A stretch of DNA of 64,000 nucleotides from Linanthus parryae (lineage: Eukaryota; Streptophyta; Magnoliopsida; Ericales; Polemoniaceae). The DNA lies in contig JALGPY010000006.1 of NCBI GenBank assembly GCA_023055425.1, forward strand, positions 73,254,127 through 73,318,126, in the 5' to 3' direction. Under the pieces are notes generated by a model. That model did no database searches. It saw only the letters and a list, made by a program, of their open reading frames with translations, and was not told where the DNA came from. Positions 54,667 through 64,000 of the stretch are shown here, piece after piece (position 1 is the first letter of the stretch; each line of letters starts with the position of its first letter). The translations under genes and the position numbers were made by a program.

Positions 54667-55928
54667 GGTGTAAGACTAAAAAAAATGTGCAACATAATGA
54701 ACACATCACAGCTCTTATATATGGAAACACGTCAATGAACGTAGATAGTAAATTCTGTTATGGAAAGCATGGTGGAGGCTAGAAAGGTTGGTTATTCAAA
54801 CAACAATAAGAAGAGTAACGATTGTTGTAGTTAGTTATGATAGGAAAAGTGTTACTCTCTTTTGAGAAAGAAACATTACCGACCTGCCACGGACATGCTG
54901 ACAACTATCGTTATCTAACCCTAAATTTTTCCACATCACATGTGCAAGCTTGTTACGAGATAGAAATTGCCGTTCACGATATCGTAGTATTTTTTTATAT
55001 CTTGAATGCATGGTTGTTGATTCTTAGTTGATTCTTGTCTGTGTGGTACAAAGTATCTCGTGTCGATGCTGACTTGGTTGGTGCTGGTTAAGTAATTGAC
55101 TGTTTCTGCTTGTGGCAGTTGAGTGCTTCAACATGTGAAAAAAAGGTCGGAATCCCAAAAAAAATGTGATGGAACTCTGACAACTAGTGGTGCCGAAAGG
55201 CAAATGTCGGTCGTAAGGTAGTGGGAGAAAGAGATTTTACTACCTTCTTTTGTGGAGTACTTTAGCTACGGTTACAACTTCATGTTTGACTGAGACACTT
55301 GGGATCACATTCGTTTGCTTGTGGTAGTTAAGTACTCGTCTCGATTTGTGTTCTATCACCCGCACCTGAAAATCACTCAACAAATCTGTGATCATGCCAG
55401 TGATGGGAAAAAATACACTAAATTACATAAAATATGTCAAAACTGCATGTAAACACGCGATGTCTCATCAGCACTCTCTTAAACTACAAAACATGCCGAA
55501 ATCACCAAAGATCAGGTTGAAATTTGCTCAAAACTCACGGAAAATCCTTAAAAGTTAAAGGCTAAATAGCCAAAAATACCCTAACACACACACATAGACA
55601 CACACACACACAAAAGTAAAGAAGTGCTAATGTTTAACATAATTTTGCCATTTGTCATTTTAAATCTCTCTTGGTGATAACATATGGCGCCTACATGGAC
55701 TTCCTAGCCAATCAATACTCTCCAAGTGCAATAATTTTTACTTGATGTCTTACATGGAACCTTAGTCATCCCCAATAAATGCATATATATTCAATTATTA
55801 ATTACCACTAACTACGGTTACAATGTCATAGGAGTTACACAATTTGTAAACATAAATTTGAACATTTTATTCATGATAATATAATCTTGAAAAGAAATAT
55901 TCATAATTTTATGGTGAGATAAACATTA
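54667..55928. other. Intergenic region with a CA microsatellite
   Basis: No supported gene. If the gene at 53959-54666 is real, its promoter lies at the left edge of this stretch. An interrupted (AC)n tract lies at 55583-55614. 55060-55120 and 55300-55350 share loose similarity (GCTTGTGG(C/T)AGTT(G/A)AGT) but no clear repeat border. Confidence 0.35.
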
Positions 55929-57047
55929 GGGCCTCGTTTGGGTAGATGATATGGTATGTAGGGATAAAGCTTATGTTGGGATAAGAGTAAGGATATGAAT
56001 GTTGTCTGATAAGCCCTGATAAGATATGCTGGCTGTCTGTGTTTGGGTGTTGTCGGATACAGTATAGGATATGAAGCAGGATATATGTCTAAATGACTGT
56101 AATACCCGTACTATTATTTTGTATAAAAGATTGTATATTTCAAATTGATGAGGATAAATGTATACAAAATGTATCAGTATTTATGTTTATATATTAATAT
56201 TTTTTTCTAAACAATAGTGACGTTGTCACCGCATGTTGGATAATTTGACCAATATTAATACAAATATTTGAAAATTAACATCACTTCACAGTTAGAGATT
56301 ACCTCGTTATCTTGATATGTCATGAAAATAACGAGAAATAAAAGGGATCGTATATATTATATCCATGCCTAAATTCAACTCTAACAGTGAAATCAACATA
56401 AGATTTACATTTCAATATCCACATCATGTCTAAATTAACTGTTTTACAAGGGAGCTTAGATCACATGTTTTTTTTTATAAAAATATCATATGTATTTTAT
56501 TTTCTTTCAAACTTTACATTAAAAATCCTTAATGTAAATTAACCAAAAGATGTCAAACTTAAAAAGGGTAGAGCTGATTCCAGAGAGGCAATGGAGACTT
56601 CATAATTCTAAGAAGCTTGAAATTCAGCATGAACCCAGATTGACAAATCAAGTAGCTGATGCTTTGTCTGCTTCTTTTGATGGTGGAGTGTTAGTCTCTG
56701 ATTTACCAGAGATTGTTAAGCTAACTATATGTGCGATTCACTATGTCTAATGTTTTTGTCACTTTTATCATCAAAAGACTGAATTAAACAAAATATTGTG
56801 AAAGTAATGCCATTGACATACAATTTGTGGGCGTATTTTTGTCAACCTACTAGCATCCTCATATGTTATATTTTTTATCCAAGCTTACCTGCATGTTGGT
56901 GGTATAAACTTTGTTCATTAAAAACTCAATCAGCATAAGACAACATAAGTTATCCCCTCTCTTATCCGGCACCCAAACACTGGACAAAAAAAGAGAGAGT
57001 ATAACTTATCTTATGCTCCCTCCTTATCCTCTACCCAAACGAGGCCT
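55929..57047. mobile_element. Tourist-like (PIF/Harbinger-type) non-autonomous element
   Basis: The ends GGGCCTCGTTTGGGTAGATG (left) and, reversed, AGGCCTCGTTTGGGTAGAGG (right) are inverted repeats; both then show GGATAAG/TTATG-type text, so the repeat extends imperfectly for some 50 bp. A GGCCT..GTTTGG terminus is typical of Tourist-type elements. TTA stands left of the element, but a clear copy on the right is not seen. It is about 1.1 kb, AT-rich, and carries a possible LINE fragment inside. Confidence 0.6.
56550..56750 (+). pseudogene. Possible LINE RNase H C-terminal fragment
   Basis: The 66-codon frame contains NQVADALSASFDGG, like the end of plant LINE RNase H domains (N-x-V-A-D-x-L-A), compare VADRVAK in the LINE at 36350. 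The stop at 56748 is followed by a T-rich stretch. Too little remains to be certain; it could be coincidence. Confidence 0.3.
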
Positions 57048-57283
57048 AGAAGATTATCAAATAAACATATTACTACATATACATTACATTTCATATCATT
57101 TAGACATTAAATAAATATAATAGATGAGAAAATCATTAAAATACTTTACTTTTGAGAATTCGTGATTATATTCTTGAACGTGTCATATGCATAATTGATA
57201 TATTTTAATATAAACACATTTAATTATGATTTTAGAAAAATAATTTCATTTATTGGATACTGTGCGATTAAATAGAAATGATC

Positions 57284-57430
57284 AAAATTGAAATTTTAAC
57301 TATTTTGCTATCACTCTTGATGGTAAGGTTGGTTCTCAAAATGGATTTTGGTATAATTATAATATTACATACTAATAGATTGATAAAATATGATATAAGT
57401 TCAAACCGTTTATCTATAATGAAAAAATAA
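57284..57430. repeat. Partial third copy of an AT-rich repeat block
   Basis: The sequence TGGTAAGGTTGGTTCTCAAA followed by GGATTTTGGTATAATTATAAT recurs at about 57876 and 59409. This is a diverged partial copy of the duplication listed next. Confidence 0.6.
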
Positions 57431-57455
57431 ATATAAACAATTTCTAAATTTAGGA

Positions 57456-58317
57456 AAATGAAATGAATTGTATGGTGAACTCAAACACTAAATAAATATG
57501 CATACACACATATGAAAGTAAAAGAAATAAGATATCATAGAGCTTTTTATTAAAAAAATGTAAATTCTCGTTTACTTATTATTAAAGATCGGACATGACA
57601 TTTATCGTGCCGAATTAATATATAATAAAATTATGGTCTAATAGCGTTACAACTTTATTCAAATATAAATGCAATATTTTAATATTTCATGAATATTTGC
57701 ATAAACGAATTTGTATCCGATTTCTTAAATGCACGTTTTATATTTTCTATCCAACAAAGATGTGTTGTAAGATATTGGTTATATTACAAATTTAAGTAAA
57801 ATATAATATGAATTTGTGCGTAAGTAGCAATGCTCAAAACTGAAATTCTAATTTTCTTACTATCACTTTTCATGGTAAGGTTGGTTCTCAAAGTGAATTT
57901 TGGTATAATTATAATAATACATAATATTTGATAAAGTAAAAAATGATTTATAAATTTCCAAACAATAAAATTGTATTTTTCAATTAAATTAGTGTGGTTA
58001 ACTCAAACAGTAAAATAAGTACGGATACATACGATTGAAGCTACGACCAATTTGGTGAAACGTTGATGTTAGTGTTGTTTTCTACCAGATTCAATATCAA
58101 TGCTAATTAGGATCACCGGAGAATTAGGTTATCACATTTTCAGAGTTTTAATATAAACCTCAATATTTAGGTCGCATGTTTATTCTATAACACATCAAAT
58201 AAACATTACCGTTGTTGCTAATTCTCGCGATTTTGTATTCAATTATTTAAAATTCATGTACTTATTTCGGTTCCCAACAAATTATAATAATCATGACAGT
58301 GTAACGTCTATAATTGA
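57456..58317. repeat. AT-rich segmental duplication, copy A (copy B 58976-59877)
   Basis: About 0.86-0.90 kb repeated at a distance of 1.52 kb with roughly 85-90 percent identity by eye. Shared landmarks include GAACTCAAACACTAAATAAA, CACGTTTTATATTTTCTATC, GAAGCTAC(G/A)AC and AATCATGACAGTGTAAC. No coding sequence. It may belong to the Helitron that ends at 60192 (inference). Confidence 0.7.
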
Positions 58318-58975
58318 ATCCGAATATTTGTTCAAGTTCTTTGTGTTTTACTTGGCATGTCTTTAATAAATATATTTCAAAAACAAAATAAGAACGATGA
58401 TGTATAGTCTTCTTGTCGACATAACAAATAATTTTAAGTCTTTCAGAAAATGCACTTAACGTTAACAATTACAAAGATGTGTGCTATTGTAGTTTATCAT
58501 TGAGGACAAAAATAACAATAATTCATGCTACAAACCTATGCTCCTTCAAGAAAACTCGTAAAAATTTAAATATTCGAACAATTAGAATGGAAAAATAATT
58601 CATTCAAAATAGTAACATGAACCACCATTGATAAATTCATATTTACGAACCTCCAAAAGAAGCTGAAGAAGAGTAGAGCTAGAGAATCGAGCTTTGGAAA
58701 GATTTAATATATTAAGTGATGCTTAACATTAAAATATTAAAAAATATATTTTGAAAATGCACAAATGAACATACCTCTAAAAGAAGAGAAAGAGCAAATC
58801 CAGTAGACGACAAAGAGATACGTCTAAAAAAATAAAGGATGAAGAAGCCGTTTGGATGCTTGCCATTGCTTAAAAAACGTTAGAAAATTTTTAGGTAAGT
58901 TACATGAGTCATTGTGCCCTATAAATGTTAGTATTTCAGTAGTGGAACATGAATGGAAATGAAATGAATTTTCGT

Positions 58976-59877
58976 AAAATGAAATGAATTGTATTGTGAA
59001 CTCAAACACTAAATAAATATGCATACTCACGAATGATAGTCAATGAAATAAGATATCATAGAGATTTTTTATTAAAAAAATATATGTAAATTCTCATTAA
59101 CTTATTATTAAAGATTGGATTTGACATTTACTGTCCTAAATTAATATATAATAAAATTATGGTCTAATACCGTTACAACTTTATTCAAACATAAATGAAA
59201 CATTTTAATCTTTCATGAATATTTGCGTAAATAAATTTTGTATGAAACGATATTCTTAAAAGCACGTTTTATATTTTCTATCCAACAAAAACGTGTTGTA
59301 TGATATTGGTTATATTACAAATTTAAGTAACAGAAAATATAAATATGTGAGTAAGTAGAAATGCTCAAAACTGAAATTCTAAATGTCTTACTATCACTTT
59401 TGATTGTAAGGTTGGTTCTCAAAGTCGCTTTTGGTATAATTATAATAATACATAATATTTGTTATTTCAAATGGTTTATCCATAATCTGAAACAAAATAA
59501 AAAATGATTTATAAATTTCCAAAAAATAGAATGAATTTTTCAGTTAAATTAGTGTGGTTAACTCAAACTGGAAAAAGTATTGATACATACGATTGAAGCT
59601 ACAACAACTTAAGTGAAACGGTGATGTTAGTGTCGTTTTCTACCAGATTCAATATCAATTCTCATTGGGATCACCGGGGAATGACATTATCACAGTTGCA
59701 CAGTTTTAATATAAACCTCAATATTTAGCTCGCATGCTTATTCTATGATACATCAAATAAACAAATACCGTTGTTGCTAATTCTCGCAATTTTGTATTCA
59801 ATTATCTAAAATTCATATACTTATTAGGGTTCCCAGCAAATTATAATAATCATGACAGTGTAACTTCTATAATTGAT
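58976..59877. repeat. AT-rich segmental duplication, copy B
   Basis: Partner of 57456-58317. Between the copies (58318-58975) lies unique AT-rich sequence with no supported gene; the minus-strand frames 58262-58468 and 58824-59030 have no domain. Confidence 0.7.
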
Positions 59878-60149
59878 TGACTCTTATCCATTTTTAGTTT
59901 TTATATAAATATGAAAAGCAAGCACAATAAAAAATGGGTGCATTAGAAAACAATATTTTCATATAAAACACCTCAAGTGATCGTAAATGAATCGTTAAGA
60001 TATTTCTTTTGAAGTGGATTCGTTGTCTATAGTGTAACATTTTAGAGTTAGTGTTTTGGAATTAGGTTAAGAAATTGATAATTTAAGCTTATAATTTTGT
60101 ATGCTGTTATTATACTAGAATCTTATAATACCTCATTACTTACAAACAC

Positions 60150-60192
60150 TTTTTGTGCATAAATCCGCGCTTTAGCGAGAGGTGTCGCCTAG
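60150..60192 (+). mobile_element. Helitron 3' terminus
   Basis: A short hairpin-forming sequence, CCGCGCTTTAGCGAGAGG, lies just before CTAG (60189-60192), followed by T. A GC-rich hairpin a few bases before CTRR, inserted between A and T, is the 3' signature of Helitrons. The AT-rich sequence to its left (at least from about 57 kb) is probably the body. The 5' terminus (TC) could not be located by eye. Confidence 0.55.
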
Positions 60193-60193
60193 T

Positions 60194-60473
60194 ATCAGTA
60201 ACAAATGTTGATATTTCGGTAAGACGTATGCTGACCAAGCTTGCCATGACAGGAAATATGGCCAGATTGCTTTTAGCGTACATAATTATTTGTGTTGCAC
60301 CTAAGGCTATTAAAAGCCAACCTTTGACGAACATACTTACAAAATTCTCGCGTAATTTCAATGAGCTAATAGAGGATGAGGATTGTGGTAACACGGTTGA
60401 TGCCTGTTATGAAAGTGATCTAAAAACCCTAGCATTGAGATTGGCGAAGCAACGAAGCAAGACTACGGATTGA
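60194..60473 (+). pseudogene. Gypsy RNase H remnant split by the Helitron
   Basis: The frame reading TKLAMTGNMARLLLAYIIIC and VAPKAIKSQPLTNILTKF matches the end of RNase H in Tat-type Gypsy elements (pattern KY...TGRxARWxLxLSEFDI...PKAIKGQALADFLA) with decayed conserved residues. The open frame begins inside the Helitron end at 60153 by chance. The upstream part of pol is missing on the left of the Helitron as far as can be seen. Confidence 0.5.
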
Positions 60474-60829
60474 AGACGAAGTTGCATTGTTTCATCACAG
60501 TTGTACGAATGGGCTTCGACTTTTGAACGAAAGACAGTCGTGCGAATAGGTATGGGTTGGGGCGGGTAAGTTGTTTCCTAATCTACTTTGGAAGATTTAT
60601 TTGTTGTTTCTTGGGGCTCAACACAGTCTCTATGTAATAAATAGGTACCCAGGGTCGTGTCTTTGAGTGTGGTTGATTGTAATCGGGTTTCCTTATCAAT
60701 AAATATGGTTATTTTGGTCGTGGATGTAACTAGTCTCAAAACTATTGAACCACGTTATATCGTTGTGCAATCTTGTTCTCACTTGTTCTTCGTTTCATCA
60801 ATCTCTCGCGCCATTTCAGTTTTATTAAG
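60474..60829 (+). repeat. Probable Copia 5' LTR remnant
   Basis: It lies directly upstream of a Met primer site TGGTATCAGAGC (60830-60841). Contains near-palindromic TTCGxACGAA-like motifs (60505-60550). The left border could not be fixed; a possible CA end is at about 60818. The frame 60657-60866 is not supported. Confidence 0.4.
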
Positions 60830-60865
60830 TGGTATCAGAGCCAGGTTAGGGTTTCGTGAGGAGTG

Positions 60866-61560
60866 ATGACGAACTCGTTTACGGCTAAGGTCAATCGGTT
60901 TGAAGGGAAGAATGGGTTTCGCTTATGGAGGATAAGATTCTTGCTTTCTTGAAGAAGCAAGATATTTGGCTTCCATTGGCTAACAAGGTAGGCGTTGATA
61001 CAACCACACTGGAGTTTGTGACGCTGGATAAGAAAGCACATGCAATGATCACGATGTGCATCGCGGACGACGTGATCACTGGGGTCGCATATCTAGGGAC
61101 GAAAACTGGCTTATGGTAATAATTGGAGAACTTCCACATGGCGAAATCGGTGGCCAACAAGTTGATGCTGAATCAGCAGCTATTCAGTCTGGGAATGTCG
61201 GAAGGTGCGCGTATGAGTGATCACCTAGACATGAACACTATCTTGCTCGAATTGCGCAATAGCTATGAGGTTGTGAGTGATGTCGATGCGGCCTTCATAT
61301 TGTTGGTGTCTCTACCTCCATCCTATGAGGGTTTTGTATAATATTTCTTTGTTGGAAAATATAAGATAGCCCTAGAGAAAGTTCGATCAGCACTGTACAC
61401 AAAGGAATTGATGCAAAAGGCGGCAAGAAAGGACGATGATTACTCTGCCGCTTTCATGGTAAAGGGTGGAAGAGGTAAAGGTGAACACCATAATTATGGT
61501 AGATCTTACTTACCATCAGACGTTTATGCCTTATGTCGTGAGAAAGTTCATTGGATATCC
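60866..61560 (+). pseudogene. Copia (Tork-like) gag, broken
   Basis: Starts MTNSFTAKVNRFEGKNGF soon after the primer site. A frameshift near 60930 leads to MEDKILAFLKKQDIWLPL. A stop (TAA, 61117-61119) precedes LENFHMAKSVANKLMLNQQL and LLVSLPPSYEGFV, hallmarks of the UBN2-type gag of Tork Copia elements; another stop is at 61339. The frame goes on with KVRSALYTKELMQ. A weak zinc-knuckle remnant and a protease-like start may follow to about 61670. Non-functional. Confidence 0.7.
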
Positions 61561-61985
61561 CAAGAACAAAGGATCTGCAGGCTATGCTGCAGTTCAAGGT
61601 GGAGGGGCGTCCGAGGACGACATCATTTTCTAGGCCCTGTGTGGGAAGATTGTGCTCCGGGCTTGGAGAATTGACGCGTGTTTTGTGGCACACATTGAAT
61701 GGTGGCCTCTTATTGGGTGCACATTTATTTGTTCGTGCGTATTGGGCGTGCATTAGTTTTGGGCGCATTGGTGCGGTTTGTTTGTGGTGCAATCGGCATG
61801 AAAATGATTGATGGTTACTTTGCCACTAAGTGTGATTGGAGTGACGTTGGGTATGCATTATGTCATGATGGACTGTGGGAGCTTTTATTGGGATACATTG
61901 TCTTTGAGTTTGTTGTGACGCATAGACGCACTTGTTGTGGCGCATTGGGGATGTATTCAAATACCGCAATTGGAATACATTCGTG
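61561..61985 (+). other. Degenerate sequence rich in GCGCATT/GTGCATT motifs
   Basis: This continues from the Copia gag but no frame is retained. Repeated GGGCGTGCATTAG, GGGCGCATTGG and GGCGCATTGGGG motifs resemble those in the internal region at 62740-62960 read on the minus strand. Frames of 106 and 112 codons here are repeat-driven. Confidence 0.3.
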
Positions 61986-62456
61986 TTATGACCTGGGGGT
62001 ATTCGAGCAAGAACGATGAAACGAAATCAAGAACGAAAAACAAATTTAACGTGCTTCACTAACGAATTCGCAACGAACCCGCTAGCTACCTCCACAACCA
62101 GAAACCTAATATTTTATTGAGAAGCGAACCCGATTAAAATGCACGTTGTGGTCGCAACGGCCACGGCGGCCACCCTCATCACACCCACACACGGACACAC
62201 TACCAAATCCCTCAAATAAAAACGAATCTGTGTGTTGCTCTTGTGTATGTGTAAACCAAAATCAAAGCACCCTTGAAATACACCTCTGTGTGTGTGTATG
62301 GCAGCGTGACCAATTCAATTAGAAACAACTTGGTCAACAAGCCAAGTTATTCCCATATTCTTTTGCCGACCCAATTCCAAAATTGCACCACTGCCTTACT
62401 TAGGGAAATAGTTCCCTACCCGTTTTGTTGAATTTGATTACAAGTCAAACCCAACA
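61986..62456 (-). repeat. 3' LTR of a minus-strand non-autonomous Copia-type element
   Basis: On the minus strand it starts TGTTGGGTTTGACTTG (62456 leftward), right after a polypurine-type AAGGTGGAGATT (62457-62468), and ends near ACCCCCAGGTCATAA. It shares about 345 bp with 63505-63853, including CAAGAACGATGAAACGAAAT and GTGACCAATTCAATTAGA on the plus strand. Confidence 0.7.
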
Positions 62457-63483
62457 AATCTCCACCTTGACTTAAATCATCTCAGCAACCTGTAACCGGA
62501 ACCTGATGCTTCTCTCCTCAAACCTGAGCCGAATGCGTCTTCCAAAACCAGAACAAGCACGCCTCCCCAAACTGATGTTCCGCAGCTCTATGCAAATACG
62601 GAATTGCCAGCTTGTTGCTCCAACTACCACGCATTTCTGCAACGAGTGCGCCAGTTGTGGATGCACTTTCAGAAAATGTAATAAGTTCTCCACCCATAAC
62701 AATAATCGAATTCATTCATAAAGAAATCAGGACCAAATGTATTCCCGATGCGCCCAATTGCGCCTGACAGATGCACCACGACAAGTGCCAGATGTGATTG
62801 CTTACCAGACCCGATGCACCTAATCACAAGTGCCCAAACCGATTTGTCGTGCCTGATGCGCCCCATATGCCTCAGATGCGCCACATGCTCGCTAGAAACA
62901 GACCGCGCCAGATGCGAGATCGATGCGTGTCATGGTCCACGCTCCAAAATAGATGCATACCTGAAAGCAGCCTGGTGCAGAACGCGCGCCAGAACCAGGA
63001 CCAGATGCGCGTGCCAGATATCTCACGCTCTAGATGCTCCATGCCGTTTCTCTAACTCCAATGAGTTCCTGCAACGCATGAGCCAGAACTAGATTCTATC
63101 ACACGCCAAATATTCCACGCCCTGAGCCAGATTGCGCCTTAATGATAATCTCCAGAAAGCCATATGCGCATAAACCGCCAGATTCACGCCAGTACCGAAT
63201 GCGTGCTGGATTTCTAGATCCCTTGCACGCTTAATTGGATACGCCCCAGATTTCTCCATGTCAGGATCCCGGATTTCCCCCTCCATGGGGATTCAGATGG
63301 TGGGTATACCTACTTATCCTCACGAACATATCGATCTTGATCACCAAACCAAATATCGTTCTTGGAGAAATCTCGAAACCCAACTCCGGATAGCCTGCTC
63401 CACCTGAATCGCGAAACCCTAGATTTGAGTACCACCAAAACGTGAAACCCTAGCTCTTGGCTCCACCTAGATCTTTGAACCTG
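62457..63483 (-). mobile_element. Internal region of the minus-strand element, non-coding
   Basis: About 1 kb lies between the primer site on the right (GCTCTGATACCA, 63484-63495, the reverse of the Met primer site) and the polypurine tract on the left. No gag or pol. It is full of GATGCGCC / GCGCCAGATGCG motifs at irregular spacing (62745-63030). Small internal region plus short LTRs resembles TRIM- or LARD-type derivatives dependent on another Copia element. Confidence 0.6.
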
Positions 63484-63504
63484 GCTCTGATACCAGCTTT
63501 TTTT

Positions 63505-63853
63505 ATAACCTGGGGTAATTCGAGCAAGAACGATGAAACGAAATCAAGAACGACACACAAATTTATTGCGTTTCACTAACGAATTTGCAACGAACCCGCT
63601 AGCTACCGGCCAGAAAATCGATAGTTCATTGAGAATAGAACTTGATTACAATGCACGTCATGGCCGCAACAGCCACGACGACCACCCCGATTAAACCCAC
63701 ACATAGACACACTACCAAAGCTCTCAAATACAAACGAATATGTGTGTTTCTCCTGTGTATGTGTAAACCAAAACCAAAGAACCCTTTAAATACACTTGTG
63801 TGTGTGTGTGGCGCTGTGACCAATTCAATTAGAGACAACTTGGTCAACAAGCC
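63505..63853 (-). repeat. 5' LTR of the minus-strand element (partial)
   Basis: Matches 61986-62340 in the same orientation, but the similarity stops at CAACAAGCC (63853), after which the sequence differs; the outer LTR end was lost or replaced. 63854-64000 has no identifiable content. A minus-strand frame at 63626-63919 is not a gene. Confidence 0.6.
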
Positions 63854-64000
63854 TGTAGGGTTTTGTAACAGATTACGCATCAAAAAAACAATAATAATGA
63901 TCCTCACAAGACCCTCCAAGGATCACATGAAGAGACATCATAACGATAGTGAAGGTTCAAGTAACAATTACCTTGTTTGTCTTCTGTGATGACTTCAAAC

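Noticed and set aside
61454..61792. 112-codon minus-strand frame
   Set aside because: Follows repeated GCGCAT motifs and opposes the Copia gag frame; no support.

Overview
The window is plant nuclear DNA, most likely from a dicot with a large, repeat-rich genome. The evidence is the set of plant-specific transposon lineages (Athila-type and chromovirus Ty3/Gypsy, SIRE-like and Tork-like Ty1/Copia, a plant L1 LINE, Mutator-like, Stowaway, Tourist-like and Helitron ends), primer-binding sites matching plant tRNAs, and introns with GT..AG borders. Species cannot be named from the sequence. Almost everything is mobile DNA, nested several layers deep. The only plausible host gene is a small three-exon candidate on the minus strand (53959-54666).

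Layout. (1) 1-10289 plus 24772-24911: a non-coding LTR element arranged LTR-internal-LTR-internal-LTR with a 4.4 kb period (3226 bp LTR, about 1.17 kb internal region, initiator-Met primer site). (2) 10290-24766: a complete, young Athila-type Ty3/Gypsy element inserted in the third LTR, with identical-length 1465 bp LTRs, TAGAT target duplication, tRNA-Asp primer site, deleted gag core, intact pol ORF, frameshifted env-position ORF, and arrays of a 16 bp palindrome in both LTRs and in the interior. (3) 24912-26992: 3' end and LTR of an older Copia element into which element (1) inserted. (4) 27-30 kb: anonymous sequence with a hAT-like insertion and a Stowaway MITE. (5) 30351-37045: an old Athila fragment split by a full-length but broken L1 LINE (30668-36509, 12 bp target duplication). 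(6) 37046-40087: minus-strand Gypsy remnant and a solo Copia LTR. (7) 40593-53441: a Mutator-like element with long inverted repeats and a 9 bp target duplication, carrying inside it a second LTR-internal-LTR-internal-LTR array (a chromovirus, 41697-52568, one TTTGA duplication around the whole array). (8) 53959-54666: candidate host gene. (9) 55.9-60.2 kb: AT-rich DNA with a Tourist-like MITE, a 0.9 kb segmental duplication and a Helitron 3' terminus. (10) 60.2-64 kb: Gypsy and Copia fragments and a minus-strand non-autonomous Copia-type element.

No gene set here forms a host pathway. The functional logic is that of retrotransposons: LTR promoters, primer sites, gag/pol and polypurine tracts. 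The most unusual signals are the helically phased palindrome arrays (GTAATCGTACGATTAC at a 22-23 bp period in Athila; TTTCAAGGCCTTGAAA-like sites at exactly 20 bp in the Copia LTRs) and the occurrence in one window of two independent tandem LTR arrays.
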